DNA of 64,000 bases from Hyphomicrobium sp. 99. Its GTDB lineage: Bacteria; Pseudomonadota; Alphaproteobacteria; Rhizobiales; Hyphomicrobiaceae. The DNA is taken from NCBI RefSeq assembly GCF_000384335.2, contig NZ_KQ031382.1, positions 3,855,545 through 3,919,544 of the forward strand. Reading direction: 5' to 3'. The notes under the pieces are model-generated. The model was given only the letters and a program-made list of their open reading frames with translations. It was not told the origin of the DNA and made no database searches. Shown here piece after piece: positions 9,491 to 20,024 of the stretch (positions within the stretch are counted from its first letter, which is position 1; every line of letters begins with the position of its first letter). The position numbers were made by a program, and so were the translations under genes.

Positions 9491-10672
9491 TCATGATTTC
9501 GGTGTTTGTCCTGCGAGTTGTACTTCGTCAATAGCCGGAATCCATCGCGGCTTTTTGAGGCGCTGCGGATCGGGCCGCCGGCGCGTCAGCGCCAAAAGCA
9601 TGCCGGCGGTGATCGAAAGCGCCAGCATGGACGATCCGCCCGCCGAAATGAACGGCAGCGTCATGCCCTTCGGCGGCAAAAGACCGATGTTCACACCCAT
9701 ATTGATGAGCGATTGCAGCGTAAAGACGAGTGCCAGCCCCTGGATCGCCAACCGGTCGGCCGCATTCGGCTCTCCAGCCGCCCGTCGCATCGCCTTGATG
9801 GTTATGAACGCGAAGACGCCAAGCAGTGCGATACAGGCGACGGCCCCGTATTCTTCGCCGATCACCGCGAAGATGTAATCGGTGTGGGCATCCGGAAGGA
9901 TCGATTTGATTGTGCCTTCCCCCGGCCCGCGGCCGAAGAGGCCCCCCTCCGCGAAAGATTGTATCGCTCTGCCCGCCTGCGAACTCTCAAGCGGCGCGGA
10001 CCCGAAAAATTTCGCGAACCGCGATTGCACGTGCGGAAAATATTCATAAGCGAGCCACATGCCGCCGCTGCCCGCAAGAACGAGAAGGCCCGCCCCGATC
10101 GCCGGCAGCCCCGCGAGCAGATACAGAAGTCCGGCCGTCGAACTGACGAGCACCGTCTGCCCGACGTCCGGCTGCGCGACGAGAATGCCCGCGAAAAAAG
10201 CCCATAGGGCCAACGCAAACGGCAGCGCCGGCATATCGCTGCGAGACGACGCCTCGCCAAACAGCCAGGCGACGATGACGATGAAAGCAGGCTTCGCAAA
10301 TTCTGATGGCTGCAGCGAATAACCGCCGACGCTCAGCCACCGCTGCGCGCCTTTGATTTCAGCGCCTGAGAAAAGCACCGCGATCATGCCCACGACCGCG
10401 ACGACAAATAGTCCCGCCGCGAGACGCCTGACGCCGTTTGGCGAAAAAAACGAAATGACCAGCATCAACACTGTGCCGAGCGCGGCAAAGAAAATGTGGC
10501 GCTCGACGAAGTAGTAGGCAGGTAACCCCTTCTTCAACGCGACAGCAGGCGATGCCGCGGCCGACAATACGACACCGATGACGACGAGCGAGACGAGCGC
10601 GATCAGCAAACTGCGATCGATCGTGAACGACCATTCTGCGAGCAAACTGCGGTCTGCACGCGAGAGCTTCAT
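9491..10672 (-). CDS. ftsW: Septal peptidoglycan polymerase FtsW (SEDS family)
   Basis: Integral membrane glycosyltransferase that polymerises lipid II at the septum with FtsI. The 393-residue protein shows about ten hydrophobic segments. SEDS landmarks are SVGGYSLQPSEFAKPAF, VAQPDVGQTVLV, DYIFAVIGEEYG and the C-terminal PLPFIS-like LPFISAGGSSMLALS. It overlaps murD by 4 nt (ATGA). Its place between murD and murG identifies it as FtsW rather than RodA. Confidence 0.96.
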   Translation of the reverse strand: MKLSRADRSLLAEWSFTIDRSLLIALVSLVVIGVVLSAAASPAVALKKGLPAYYFVERHIFFAALGTVLMLVISFFSPNGVRRLAAGLFVVAVVGMIAVLFSGAEIKGAQRWLSVGGYSLQPSEFAKPAFIVIVAWLFGEASSRSDMPALPFALALWAFFAGILVAQPDVGQTVLVSSTAGLLYLLAGLPAIGAGLLVLAGSGGMWLAYEYFPHVQSRFAKFFGSAPLESSQAGRAIQSFAEGGLFGRGPGEGTIKSILPDAHTDYIFAVIGEEYGAVACIALLGVFAFITIKAMRRAAGEPNAADRLAIQGLALVFTLQSLINMGVNIGLLPPKGMTLPFISAGGSSMLALSITAGMLLALTRRRPDPQRLKKPRWIPAIDEVQLAGQTPKS

Positions 10673-12084
10673 GGGGCCGCTCGCATCACGATCCCGGGGA
10701 GCGACGCAACAAGTCCCCGAAAACTTTCGCCGCGAACTTCGAAGTTTCGAAACTGATCATAGCTCGCACAAGCAGGCGAAAGAAGAACGACCGGCTCTGC
10801 GCCAGCGCTCGACTGAGCGTCGCTCGACGCAGCCCACACCGCTTCATCGAGCGTGCCGCTCCGCACGAACGGAACCTTGCCCTCAAGCGTTTGCGCGAAT
10901 GCGTCAGCCGCCTCGCCGATCAGATAAGCCTTGGAGATACGCCTGAAGTACGGGGTGAGACTCTCGATGCCGCCAGCCTTCGGCTTGCCGCCGAGAATCC
11001 AATAAATATCGCGTGGAAATGAACCAAGCGCCTTCTCGGTCGAATCCGCGTTCGTCGCTTTGCTGTCGTTGACGAAGAGAGCCTTGCCGAGACGACCGAT
11101 TTCTTCCAGCCGATGCGGCAGGCCGGGAAACGACGACAACGCGCCCTGCCAATCGAGGTCCGTGGATCTGCCGAGCGCATTCAGACATTCGCGCACCGCC
11201 GCGACCGCCGCCAGCGCGTTCTGCCCGTTATGCCGCCCGCGAAGCGTAGGAATGCCTTTCAACGAACCGAGCTTGACCGCCAGCCCTTCGCGATTGCTGC
11301 ACACAATTGTATCGTCAAACAAACTGTACCCGGGCGCGATGGATTTCTCCGCGCTGAAAGCAATTGCGGGTCCCGCAGCGATCCGCCGCTTGAGCATCGC
11401 CAATCCATATTCATCGTCGATGCCGACCGCCGCGATATCGGCGCCCTTCACGACGCGCTCTTTCACGGCGGCATAGCCCTCGATCGTACCGTGACGATCG
11501 AGATGATCGGGCGTCACGTTCAGCATCACGCCAACAGTCGGCGCCAGCGTCGGCGTCAGATCGATCTGGAACGACGACATTTCGATGACGTGAAACCGTC
11601 CGGGTTCCGGCGGATCGAGCGTCAGGATCGGCCGCCCGATATTCCCGCCCATCTGCACATCGAGCCCCGCATGGCGGAGAATGTGCGCGATGAGCGCCGT
11701 CGTCGTCGACTTGCCGTTCGTTCCGGTGATCGCGATGAACGGCGCTCCGGGAGAGTGCGAAGCCCGCTCTCGGGTAAAGATCTCAATGTCGCCGATGATC
11801 TCGACGCCGTTTTCGCGCGCTTTTTTGACCGTCCAATGCGGCTCGGGGTGCGTCAGCGGCACGCCGGGCGCCAGCACGAGCGCGGCGAACTCCGACCAGT
11901 CCGCCCGGCTCAGGTCGGCGAGCGGGATATCCTTGGCGATCGCAGCATCGCGAGCCGGGATGCCGTCATCCCAGGCGGCCACGACGGCGCCGCCATCGCG
12001 GAGCGACTCGGCGGCCGCTATCCCGGATGCCCCAAGACCGAACACAGCAACGGATTTGCCTTCGAAAGATTTGGCGCGAATCAT
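10669..12084 (-). CDS. murD: UDP-MurNAc-L-Ala--D-glutamate ligase MurD
   Basis: Cytoplasmic ligase that adds D-Glu in peptidoglycan precursor synthesis. The 471-residue protein starts with VAVFGLGASGIAAAESL. The ATP loop GTNGKSTTT is at residues 121-129. NVTPDHLDRHG and FVNDSKATNADSTEKAL are family-specific. It overlaps ftsW by 4 nt and follows mraY by about 37 nt, so it is co-translated within the cluster. Confidence 0.97.
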   Translation of the reverse strand: MIRAKSFEGKSVAVFGLGASGIAAAESLRDGGAVVAAWDDGIPARDAAIAKDIPLADLSRADWSEFAALVLAPGVPLTHPEPHWTVKKARENGVEIIGDIEIFTRERASHSPGAPFIAITGTNGKSTTTALIAHILRHAGLDVQMGGNIGRPILTLDPPEPGRFHVIEMSSFQIDLTPTLAPTVGVMLNVTPDHLDRHGTIEGYAAVKERVVKGADIAAVGIDDEYGLAMLKRRIAAGPAIAFSAEKSIAPGYSLFDDTIVCSNREGLAVKLGSLKGIPTLRGRHNGQNALAAVAAVRECLNALGRSTDLDWQGALSSFPGLPHRLEEIGRLGKALFVNDSKATNADSTEKALGSFPRDIYWILGGKPKAGGIESLTPYFRRISKAYLIGEAADAFAQTLEGKVPFVRSGTLDEAVWAASSDAQSSAGAEPVVLLSPACASYDQFRNFEVRGESFRGLVASLPGIVMRAAP

Positions 12085-12121
12085 TGGCCCGACTCTACCG
12101 CATGTCGCGTCTTTTGGCGTC

Positions 12122-13204
12122 CTAGCGCAGCTTCAACGTCGAAAGTCCGACGAGCGCCAGAATAACGGAAATGATCCAGAACCGGATGACGACCGTGGAT
12201 TCCTTCCAGCCCTTCTGTTCGTAGTGGTGATGCAGCGGCGCCATCTTGAACACACGCTTCCCCGTCCACTTGAACGACAGAACTTGAATGATGACCGACA
12301 GCGTCTCGAGCACGAAAAGGCCGCCCACGACCGCCAGCACGATCTCGTGCTTGATCGCAACCGCGATGGCGCCGAGCGTGCCCCCGAGCGCCAGCGAACC
12401 GGTGTCGCCCATGAAAATCATGGCGGGCGGCGCGTTGAACCACAAAAAGCCGAGACCCGCGCCGATGAGCGCTCCGCAAATGACGGAAAGTTCGCCCGTG
12501 CCCGGCACGTGATGAATCTGCAAATAACCCGCAAACTTCGCGTTACCCGAAAGATAGGCGATCACGCCGAACGTAGCCGCCGCGATCATCACCGGAACGA
12601 TCGCCAAACCGTCGAGACCGTCCGTGAGGTTGACGGCATTGCCGGCCCCCGCGATGACAAGCACGGCCATCAAAACGAAGAACGGCCCGAGATTGATCAC
12701 GAAGTCTTTGAAGAACGGAAACGTCAGATCGGTGTTGAGCCCTTTCGGGCTGAGCATCATCAACGCGAACCCAGCAATTGCCGCAACGACCAATTCGAGC
12801 AGGAATCGGATACGGCCGGAAAATCCCGCAGTCGTGCGTTTCGTCACTTTCAAAAAGTCGTCGTAAAAGCCGATCGCGCCATAAGACAGCGCCACACCCA
12901 GCACAACCCAGATATAGCCGTTGGAAAGCTGCGCCCAAAGCAGCGTCGATACCGTGACGCCCGCGAGGATCATCAGGCCGCCCATCGTCGGCGTGCCGCG
13001 CTTCAAAAGATGCGACTGCGGGCCGTCCGTCCGTATCGGCTGGCCCTTGCCCTGCTTGAGGCGAAGCAGATCGATGATCGCCGGCCCGAACATCAGCACG
13101 AACAGAAGCGCGGTGAAGATCGCGCCGCCGGTGCGAAAGGTGATGTACCGAAAGACGTTCAGCGCACTGATCTGATCGCTGAAGTTGACGAGCTCATAGA
13201 GCAT
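12122..13204 (-). CDS. mraY: Phospho-MurNAc-pentapeptide transferase MraY
   Basis: Integral membrane enzyme that transfers phospho-MurNAc-pentapeptide to undecaprenyl phosphate, making lipid I. The 360-residue protein has about ten membrane segments. Motifs: [19 protein letters not shown] near the N-terminus, the catalytic aspartates in [12 protein letters not shown] and [13 protein letters not shown], and the histidine cluster [14 protein letters not shown]. It lies between murF and murD, the standard dcw order. Confidence 0.97.
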   Translation of the reverse strand: MLYELVNFSDQISALNVFRYITFRTGGAIFTALLFVLMFGPAIIDLLRLKQGKGQPIRTDGPQSHLLKRGTPTMGGLMILAGVTVSTLLWAQLSNGYIWVVLGVALSYGAIGFYDDFLKVTKRTTAGFSGRIRFLLELVVAAIAGFALMMLSPKGLNTDLTFPFFKDFVINLGPFFVLMAVLVIAGAGNAVNLTDGLDGLAIVPVMIAAATFGVIAYLSGNAKFAGYLQIHHVPGTGELSVICGALIGAGLGFLWFNAPPAMIFMGDTGSLALGGTLGAIAVAIKHEIVLAVVGGLFVLETLSVIIQVLSFKWTGKRVFKMAPLHHHYEQKGWKESTVVIRFWIISVILALVGLSTLKLR

Positions 13205-13238
13205 GCGGTGAAAACTTCCCCCTTATGATCCACGCCGC

Positions 13239-14657
13239 CTAGGCAGCCGGCTCGTCTTTTCCAAACTGCGTCTTGAGCGCCGCGACCACGGGGCCGAGGC
13301 GTGTTCCGTTGGATGCCTTGACCATCACGACATCCCCCGCACGAAGATTTTCTGCAAGTGCGGTTCCGATTGACTGAGACGTCAGAGCGTAGCCGCCTTT
13401 CTTGGCTGCCGGTAGGGCGTCGTAAAGACCCTTCATATGCGGTCCGCAGGCAAAAACCAGATCGACCTCCGCCTCGTCAATCGCGCCTTTTAGGCCTGTA
13501 TGGAGCGCGGGCGCCTCGCTGCCAAGCTCCAGCATATCGCCGAGGACGGCAATTCGCCGCGAATATTTGGCCCTCGGCACCGCAGCAAGCGTCGCAAGCG
13601 CGGCCTTCATCGAGGCCGGATTTGCGTTGTAGCTCTCATCGATCAGCAGCGCTTCACCGCCCCGGATATGGAGAGAACTGCGCGCCCCGCGCCCGCTTGG
13701 CGGCGCAAGACCGGCAAGTGCGTCGAGGCCCGCCCGCACATCTGCGCCGATGGAATAAAGCGCCGCAGCAACGGCCAGGGCATTCTCGGCAATGTGCCGT
13801 CCCGGCATCGCCAGATGAACAGGGAAGCTGCCACCACCGACGACGATCATCATGTCGCTGCCGCTATCCGATGCGGTGAAATTCAATCCCTGTACGTCGG
13901 CGCCGCCATCGAATCCGAAGGTGATCGGCTTGGCTCCAAGTCTCTCCGCCGTCGCCTTGAGCCGGCTCGCGTGCGGATTATCGAATTTGATGATTGCCGC
14001 GCCGCCCGGGGGCAGACCCTCGAAGATCTCGCCCTTGGCATCTGCAATGGCCTCGACGGAGGAGAAATGCTCAAGGTGTACGGGCTCGACCGTCGTGATG
14101 ATGGCCGCGTGCGGCCTGACCATCTTCGTCAGCGGCCGGATCTCGTCCGCATGATTCATCCCAATCTCGAACACACCGAATTTCGTCTCGCGCGGCATCC
14201 GCGCCAGCGTCAGCGGAACACCCCAGTGATTGTTGTAGGATTTTTCGGACGCGTGCGTTGCACCGATCCGCGACAGGCACGCCCGCAGCATTTCCTTGGT
14301 GCCGGTCTTGCCCGCACTTCCCGTCACGCCGACGATGCGGGCATCGGAAGCCAGTCGCTCACGCGCCGCAACTCCCAGCGCCTCGAGTGCGCGCAGCGTA
14401 TCCGGCACTCTGAACAAAGCGCCGTCTTCCGGTTGCCGCGAATAGCTCTCACTCACCAGCGCGGCAGCGGCGCCAGCCTTGAACGCCGCTGATACGAAAT
14501 CATGCCCATCGCGCTGATCCTTGAGCGCCACGAAAAGATCGCCGGGCTGCAGCGAGCGCGTATCGATCGAAACGCCGGTAACGGGTTCGCCCGAGCCGCC
14601 TTCGGCATCGACGGCGAGCACGGCGCTCAATTCTGAAGAGGACCAGAGAGGATGCAT
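13239..14657 (-). CDS. murF: UDP-MurNAc-tripeptide--D-Ala-D-Ala ligase MurF
   Basis: Adds D-Ala-D-Ala to the UDP-MurNAc tripeptide. I choose the ATG at 14657 (MHPLWSSSELSAVL), 8 nt after the murE stop, since MurF proteins usually start with a similar LW motif; a longer reading to 14771 runs inside murE. The ATP loop GSAGKTGTKEML begins at residue 113. YNNHWGVPLTLARMP, DESYNANPASMKAAL and VMVKASNGTRL are typical. About 472 residues. Its substrate comes from MurE (upstream) and Ddl (further downstream). Confidence 0.95.
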   Translation of the reverse strand: MHPLWSSSELSAVLAVDAEGGSGEPVTGVSIDTRSLQPGDLFVALKDQRDGHDFVSAAFKAGAAAALVSESYSRQPEDGALFRVPDTLRALEALGVAARERLASDARIVGVTGSAGKTGTKEMLRACLSRIGATHASEKSYNNHWGVPLTLARMPRETKFGVFEIGMNHADEIRPLTKMVRPHAAIITTVEPVHLEHFSSVEAIADAKGEIFEGLPPGGAAIIKFDNPHASRLKATAERLGAKPITFGFDGGADVQGLNFTASDSGSDMMIVVGGGSFPVHLAMPGRHIAENALAVAAALYSIGADVRAGLDALAGLAPPSGRGARSSLHIRGGEALLIDESYNANPASMKAALATLAAVPRAKYSRRIAVLGDMLELGSEAPALHTGLKGAIDEAEVDLVFACGPHMKGLYDALPAAKKGGYALTSQSIGTALAENLRAGDVVMVKASNGTRLGPVVAALKTQFGKDEPAA

Positions 14658-14664
14658 CAAATCG

Positions 14665-16110
14665 TCAACTCGCGAGCGCCCGCCGAATTTCATCGTGATC
14701 GGAAAACGGCACGATGCGATCGCCGATGATCTGGCCGGTTTCGTGGCCCTTTCCGGCCACAAGCACGACATCCCCGGGCATCATCATGTTCACCGCCGTC
14801 GAAATAGCTTCTCCGCGATCACCGATTTCGCGCGCGCCGGTCGCGCCTGCAAGGATTTCCTTGCGAATTTGCGCCGGTTCTTCGCTGCGCGGATTGTCGT
14901 CGGTCACGATCGTGATGTCCGCGCGATCGACGGAAATCCGCCCCATGATCGGGCGCTTGCCCTTGTCGCGATCGCCCCCGCAGCCGAAGACCGAAATCAG
15001 CCGCCCCGTCGCGAACGGCCGGCACGCGTCAAGCGCAGCCGCCAGCGCTTCGGGCTTATGCGCGTAATCGACGATCGCCAGACCGCCGTTTCGCTCGCCG
15101 ATGATTTCGAGACGTCCCGGCACGCCCTTGAGGCCGCCCAGCGCCGCGAGAACTCCGCCCGTCTCTTCGCCAACGGCAATCGCAAGGCCCGCCGCGACGA
15201 GCGCATTCTCAACCTGATAGGCGCCGACGAGCGGCAGGTCCACGGAGTAAGTTTTGCCTCCCGCATCCACACCGATGATCTGCCGGAAGCCTTCGCGCCT
15301 AAGCGATGTGCGCTTCAGCGTCTCGCCCAGTGCACCGACCGTCAGCACGCGAAGGCCACGCGCGTTGGCAGCAGCGATAACCTCCATCGCACAGGCTCCG
15401 TCGGCATTGATCACCGCCGGCTGTCCGGGCTCTAGAAGCTCCGTGAAAAGCCTGAGCTTCGCATCGAGATATGCTTCAACCGTCGGATGATAATCCATGT
15501 GGTCGCGCCCGAGGTTCGTAAACGCTGCAGCGGAAAGCTTTACGCCGTCGAGCCGATGCTGATCGAGCCCGTGCGACGACGCTTCGAACGCAAGATGCGT
15601 CACGCCTTCTTCCGCCAACGCCGCGAGCGTTGCATGAAGCGTCACCGGATCGGGCGTCGTCAGCGAGCCGTAGACTGCGCCACCCGGCTTCACGATGCCA
15701 ACCGTTCCGATCGACGCGGCGCTATGGCCGAGAGCCGAAAAGATCTGCCGCGTAAAATCCGCAACCGATGTCTTGCCGCTCGTACCCGTAACGGCGACCG
15801 CGCACGCAGGCTGCCTGCCTGCAAGCTTCGCAGCAATTTTCGCCAATGCTGCGCGCGGATTGTCGATTTCGATCAACGCAACGCCGGCCGGAACAGTGAC
15901 ACCCTTGTTCTTGCCCACGATGACAGCAGCCGCGCCACGCGCGACGGCATCGGAAACGAACGACGCGCCGTCGACCTTCGTGCCCGGAAGGCCGGCAAAA
16001 ATCGCACCCGGCCCGACGGCGGCACTCGCCGCGGTGATGCCCGTTACCTGGATATCGCCCGCACCCGGCGGCAATTCGATATCGGCTGGAAGCACATCGC
16101 TAAGCCGCAT
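14665..16110 (-). CDS. murE: UDP-MurNAc-L-Ala-D-Glu--meso-diaminopimelate ligase MurE
   Basis: Adds the third stem-peptide residue. The 481-residue protein has the ATP loop GTSGKTSVAD at residues 109-118, then GTVGIVKPGG, FEASSHGLDQHRLDG and YAHKPEALAAAL. The DNPR motif (VTDDNPRSEEP) is the diagnostic for meso-diaminopimelate specificity rather than lysine. About 107 nt separate it from ftsI, where an internal promoter could sit. Confidence 0.96.
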   Translation of the reverse strand: MRLSDVLPADIELPPGAGDIQVTGITAASAAVGPGAIFAGLPGTKVDGASFVSDAVARGAAAVIVGKNKGVTVPAGVALIEIDNPRAALAKIAAKLAGRQPACAVAVTGTSGKTSVADFTRQIFSALGHSAASIGTVGIVKPGGAVYGSLTTPDPVTLHATLAALAEEGVTHLAFEASSHGLDQHRLDGVKLSAAAFTNLGRDHMDYHPTVEAYLDAKLRLFTELLEPGQPAVINADGACAMEVIAAANARGLRVLTVGALGETLKRTSLRREGFRQIIGVDAGGKTYSVDLPLVGAYQVENALVAAGLAIAVGEETGGVLAALGGLKGVPGRLEIIGERNGGLAIVDYAHKPEALAAALDACRPFATGRLISVFGCGGDRDKGKRPIMGRISVDRADITIVTDDNPRSEEPAQIRKEILAGATGAREIGDRGEAISTAVNMMMPGDVVLVAGKGHETGQIIGDRIVPFSDHDEIRRALAS

Positions 16111-16217
16111 GACCCCGCCTATCGCCCTCTGTTCGTCCGCCCATCATTCGGCTCGAAGCTTGATACGAGTCCACATGGAGGCCGTCAAATGCGGCCGAAA
16201 GTGGCTTCATCGAGCTG

Positions 16218-17927
16218 TCATTGATGGGCAGTGGCAAGCTGCGGAACAACGCCAAGCTGAGCTGCGACACGCGAGATCAGCTCTCCGGTAACGGGTGCGG
16301 CGTTCGTGCCGCCCGTTCGGTTTCCTTTCGTGTCCGCAATGCCCTTCGGCTCGAACAGTACGACGAACGTCAAGTATTGCGGATCGTCCGTCGGGAACGC
16401 CGCGAGAAACGAGGATATGACGGCATTGGACGTATAACCGCCTTTGCTGGCGATATCCGCAGTGCCGGTCTTGCCACCGACCCGGTAGCCCGGCACGTCG
16501 GCTTTCCGGCCGGTGCCATCCTTATCGACGACATTGGCGCGCATGAGTTCAGCCAGTTCGCGCGATGTCTGAGCGCTGATCACCGGTTTGCCATCCGCCG
16601 CACCAGCGTCGAATTTTCGCAAGTACGTTGGATGAACCGTTTTTCCGCCGTTGAGGAGCGTCGCTACTGCGGCCGCGAACTGCAGCGGCGCAACGGCGAT
16701 GCCGTGGCCGAACGAAGCGGTGATTGTCGTCGCCCTGTTCCAGCGCGAAGGAACCTGCGGCGTCGCCATCGCACCCGCCTCCGTCTGCATCTGCTCGAGG
16801 ATGCCGACCTTCTGCAGGAATCCCCGTAGTTTCTCCGGCCCCGCCTCCAACGCCAACATCCCAGCGCCGACGTTCGATGAATGCGTGAAGACTTCCGTGG
16901 CAGTCAGCGGCCGGCGCGACGGGTGCATGTCGGTCACCGTGAAGCGCCCCGCTTCAAGCGGCTGTCTGACGTCGAGAACGGTATCGGGCTTTGCAAGTCC
17001 CTCGTCGAAGGCCATCGCAAGCGTTAGCGTCTTGAACACCGAGCCAAGCTCGTACGTCCCGCCCGTCATGCGATCAATGCGCTTCTCATCGAGCGCTTGC
17101 GTCGGCCAATTCGGATCGACGCGGGGTAACGACGCGCTCGCGAGAATTTCACCCGTCTTGATATTCAGAATGACGCCGGCTGCACCCTCGGGCTGGTAGC
17201 GCTTCATCGCATCGTCGAGTTCATCCTCCAGCGCGTGCTGCACCCCAAGATCGAGCGAGAGGCGAACAGGCGAACGGCTGGACAGCACGGCCGAGTGCAC
17301 CGGATCGACGCCAACTTTATCGTCGATGTATTTCTCGATCCCCGCGACGCCACGATTGTCGACATCGACGTAGCCGAGCGCGTGTCCGGCCATCTTGCCA
17401 CCCGGATAAGCACGCTTCAGCTCATAACGGAACGAAACGCCGGGCAATCCGAGATCATGAACCTTTTGCGCAATGGCGGGCGACACGCCCCGGCGCACCC
17501 AGACAAACCGGCGCGACTTGTCCGACAGTGCGCGCATCAATTCAGATGAATTGAGATCGGGCAGCACGGTCGAAAGCTTTTCGACAACCTCGTCGCGATC
17601 CAACACGACTCCAGGATCGGCAAAAATCGACGGCGCCTCGAGATCGGTCGCGAGCAGACGACCATTACGATCGACGATATCGGGGCGGCTGAAGCTCGTC
17701 GCAGCGACCGGCTCCGAAATTGCCAGCGCAATATCCGTATGCCGTCCGGCCGCGAGCGCGAGCAACTGCACGGCCACGACCGCGAACGAAGAAAACAAAA
17801 CGCCGTAGACGGCAGCTTCCGCTCGCCGCCGCATACGGCCGAGCCCAGATGCCGTGTGCGCCGCCGCACCGCGGATCATCTGCGCGCCCGCGCCTCCAAT
17901 CAGAAAGTCACCGCGATCAACGGCCAT
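16218..17927 (-). CDS. ftsI: Septal transpeptidase FtsI (penicillin-binding protein 3)
   Basis: Class B penicillin-binding protein that cross-links septal peptidoglycan in the periplasm, paired with FtsW. The start at 17927 (MAVDRGDFL) gives 569 residues and an 11-nt overlap with ftsL; a longer frame to 18026 runs further into ftsL. One membrane segment lies near residues 40-60. The catalytic motifs are complete: SVFK at 296-299, SSN at 350-352 and KTGT at 486-489. The N-terminal pedestal has RPDIVDRNGRLLATDL. Confidence 0.96.
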   Translation of the reverse strand: MAVDRGDFLIGGAGAQMIRGAAAHTASGLGRMRRRAEAAVYGVLFSSFAVVAVQLLALAAGRHTDIALAISEPVAATSFSRPDIVDRNGRLLATDLEAPSIFADPGVVLDRDEVVEKLSTVLPDLNSSELMRALSDKSRRFVWVRRGVSPAIAQKVHDLGLPGVSFRYELKRAYPGGKMAGHALGYVDVDNRGVAGIEKYIDDKVGVDPVHSAVLSSRSPVRLSLDLGVQHALEDELDDAMKRYQPEGAAGVILNIKTGEILASASLPRVDPNWPTQALDEKRIDRMTGGTYELGSVFKTLTLAMAFDEGLAKPDTVLDVRQPLEAGRFTVTDMHPSRRPLTATEVFTHSSNVGAGMLALEAGPEKLRGFLQKVGILEQMQTEAGAMATPQVPSRWNRATTITASFGHGIAVAPLQFAAAVATLLNGGKTVHPTYLRKFDAGAADGKPVISAQTSRELAELMRANVVDKDGTGRKADVPGYRVGGKTGTADIASKGGYTSNAVISSFLAAFPTDDPQYLTFVVLFEPKGIADTKGNRTGGTNAAPVTGELISRVAAQLGVVPQLATAHQ

Positions 17928-18216
17928 TGGCGCTGCCCTGGCGCTCGCTGAGTTCGGAGACTTCCCGTCCGCGTTCGAATTGCTCGGCCCTCGGCGGTCC
18001 AAGCCCAAGCCGGCGCGCCAACTCATCGATGCGATCGGGGCGCGCGAGCGTGCTTCGCTCGGCCTTTAAAACCGCGATGTCGCTGCGGGCGCGATCTGCC
18101 TGTCGCTCCTTAGCCTGAAGCTCAGCCTCAAGGCGGCGCGTGTCGTAGTTCAATGCATAAAGAAGCAGCGCACTCGCGACTGCGAAAAAGAAAGCGGCAA
18201 CATTCAAGAGACGCAT
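17917..18216 (-). CDS. ftsL: Cell division protein FtsL
   Basis: Small bitopic divisome protein that works with FtsB and FtsQ. The 99 residues contain one hydrophobic segment (residues 5-22, VAAFFFAVASALLLYALN) followed by a charged leucine-heptad coiled coil (residues about 28-70). Sequence conservation in this family is low; the call rests on size, architecture and its position between rsmH and ftsI. Confidence 0.85.
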   Translation of the reverse strand: MRLLNVAAFFFAVASALLLYALNYDTRRLEAELQAKERQADRARSDIAVLKAERSTLARPDRIDELARRLGLGPPRAEQFERGREVSELSERQGSANGR

Positions 18217-18256
18217 TTTGATACAATTCCCGTTTAGCTTGTCTCCAAGCCCAGCA

Positions 18257-19291
18257 TTATCGGTGTCGAGGGACCCCCATTGCGTCCAGATCTAACGGCC
18301 AAACCGCCGCGTCGGTGCGGGTCGCGGCCCGCAAACGTGCTGACCGTGCACGAGGGTTCACTTCCAATTCACCTTTAGAAGGTGTTAACGGCCGTGAGTT
18401 AACAATTCGAAAACTCGGAGCCCGGGATTTTATCGAATCCGGTGGCAAATGCCGGGAGCTACCCGGCGTCTTCCCGCTCCGCTCGGTAAGAAATTTTTTG
18501 ACGATCCTGTCTTCGAGGCTGTGAAAGCTGACGACGACCAGCCGTCCTCCGGGCTTCAAAATGCGCTCCGCTGCCGATAGCGCGTTGCCAAGTTCACCTA
18601 GCTCGTCGTTGACGAAAATCCTGAGCGCTTGAAACGTCCGCGTTGCCGGATGCCGCCCGTCGATCTTCCGCCCGTGAAAAACGCGCGAGACGGTATCGGC
18701 GAGTTCGAGCGTCCGCGAGTACTGCGTCTCGTCCCGCCGCCTGACGATGGCGCGAGCGATTGCGCGCGAGCGATGTTCTTCGCCGAACGTATAAATGACG
18801 TTGGCGATCTCTTCTTCTTCCGCCGTGTTGACGAAATCCGCAGCACTCATCCCCGAAACAGACATCCGCATATCGAGCGGCCCGTCGGACTGAAATGAAA
18901 ACCCGCGCTCGGCATCATCGAGTTGCATCGACGAAACGCCGATATCCAGAACGACGCCGTCAACTTGCGCACCCGACAAGTGCTCGCGAACCGCTTCTTC
19001 CATCTGGCTGAATGGCGATTGGACGACCTTCAACCGGCCGCCCGCTTCTTCGACCAATGAGGTGGCGTTGGCGATTGCGGTCGGGTCGCGGTCGAGAGCG
19101 AGCACGTTGCAGCTCGCGGCCTTGAGGATTGCGCGCGTGTAACCGCCGGCGCCGAACGTGCCGTCGATGTAGGTTTCGCCGTCCTTCGGTGCGAGCGTCT
19201 CGAGAACTTCCGAGACGAGCACGGGAATGTGGCGCGAAGGCTTTTCAGCCGGCCCCTGCGAGGCTCCCTCTGCCCCGCCTCCGCGCGTCAT
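18257..19291 (-). CDS. rsmH: 16S rRNA (cytosine(1402)-N4)-methyltransferase RsmH
   Basis: SAM-dependent methyltransferase acting on C1402 of 16S rRNA. The 344-residue protein starts with [15 protein letters not shown]. It has the SAM loop [14 protein letters not shown] and [24 protein letters not shown], the classic MraW motif, plus [16 protein letters not shown]. The start overlaps the mraZ stop by 4 nt. A GTTAAC-N8-GTTAAC sequence lies inside the 3' part of the gene, but I attach no function to it. Confidence 0.96.
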   Translation of the reverse strand: MTRGGGAEGASQGPAEKPSRHIPVLVSEVLETLAPKDGETYIDGTFGAGGYTRAILKAASCNVLALDRDPTAIANATSLVEEAGGRLKVVQSPFSQMEEAVREHLSGAQVDGVVLDIGVSSMQLDDAERGFSFQSDGPLDMRMSVSGMSAADFVNTAEEEEIANVIYTFGEEHRSRAIARAIVRRRDETQYSRTLELADTVSRVFHGRKIDGRHPATRTFQALRIFVNDELGELGNALSAAERILKPGGRLVVVSFHSLEDRIVKKFLTERSGKTPGSSRHLPPDSIKSRAPSFRIVNSRPLTPSKGELEVNPRARSARLRAATRTDAAVWPLDLDAMGVPRHR

Positions 19292-19791
19292 TCCCGTGCC
19301 CCCTCGTCGCCGCCGTCATCTGACGGGCGGCTCCCCGCTGCAAAAAGTTTCCGCGTTACCTGAACTTTGCTTCGTGCTTCGGCGCGGCGCGCTTCGAAGC
19401 GCTTTGGCTCCCACATCTGGAATTTTTCACCAAGTCCAACAAACGAGACGGCGGCGTCCAGGTTGGCGTGGGCGCGAAGGTTTTCAGGAAGGACGATGCG
19501 GCCGTCGCCATCGATCGAGAGAACCTGGACGTCGCCGTAGAGTGCGACAGACAGCTCATCGCGCTCATCCGAATAGTCCGGCAAGCCCGCGAGAAGCCCG
19601 TCGATTTTCTTTGCAAGTCTTTCGCCGCCTGCATCGAGTGCAGCAGCGTCGAGCGAGGGGTAACAGTAGAGTCCGCCCGCGATGCCGCCGGCATATCCGT
19701 CGCGCTCGAGTACGGCGCGGAACGAGGCTGGAATGGAAACCCTGCCTTTGGCGTCGATCTTGTTTGTGAATGTCGAGACAAAGCGGTCCAT
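19288..19791 (-). CDS. mraZ: Transcriptional regulator MraZ
   Basis: First gene of the dcw operon; MraZ forms ring-shaped oligomers that bind TGGGN-type repeats and control the operon. The 167-residue protein carries two AbrB-like SpoVT domains: [17 protein letters not shown] at about residues 9-25 and [15 protein letters not shown] in the second half. An unusually acidic and Arg-rich C-terminal tail follows. A matching operator candidate lies at 20025-20049, about 235 nt upstream of the start, consistent with autoregulation. Confidence 0.95.
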   Translation of the reverse strand: MDRFVSTFTNKIDAKGRVSIPASFRAVLERDGYAGGIAGGLYCYPSLDAAALDAGGERLAKKIDGLLAGLPDYSDERDELSVALYGDVQVLSIDGDGRIVLPENLRAHANLDAAVSFVGLGEKFQMWEPKRFEARRAEARSKVQVTRKLFAAGSRPSDDGGDEGARE

Positions 19792-20024
19792 CCCTCAGCT
19801 AACGAATTTCGTCCTCCACTCAGGTACTGGCTACGCTTCATCGTCTTTGCCCTGGCGACTCTCCTTCGGAGAGCCAGCCGCTAGGGCAGAACTTCCATTT
19901 CGGCGCGCGGAACGCGTGTAGCCCGAAACAATCAAGAAAGAGGCCGTGGCGGTCGCTCGGACTTGGGCCCTCTACCAAATCGGCGCCCGACCACGGTGTC
20001 CTGCCCGGTGCGGACGGGCCTCAA

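Noticed and set aside
11681..13228. 515-codon plus-strand frame across murD and mraY
   Set aside because: It is antisense to two conserved genes, has low-complexity charged composition and no ribosome site.
18378..18400. Two GTTAAC sites about 8 nt apart, resembling CtrA half-sites
   Set aside because: They lie inside the rsmH coding region and the TTAA spacing (10 nt) does not match the CtrA consensus of 7 nt.
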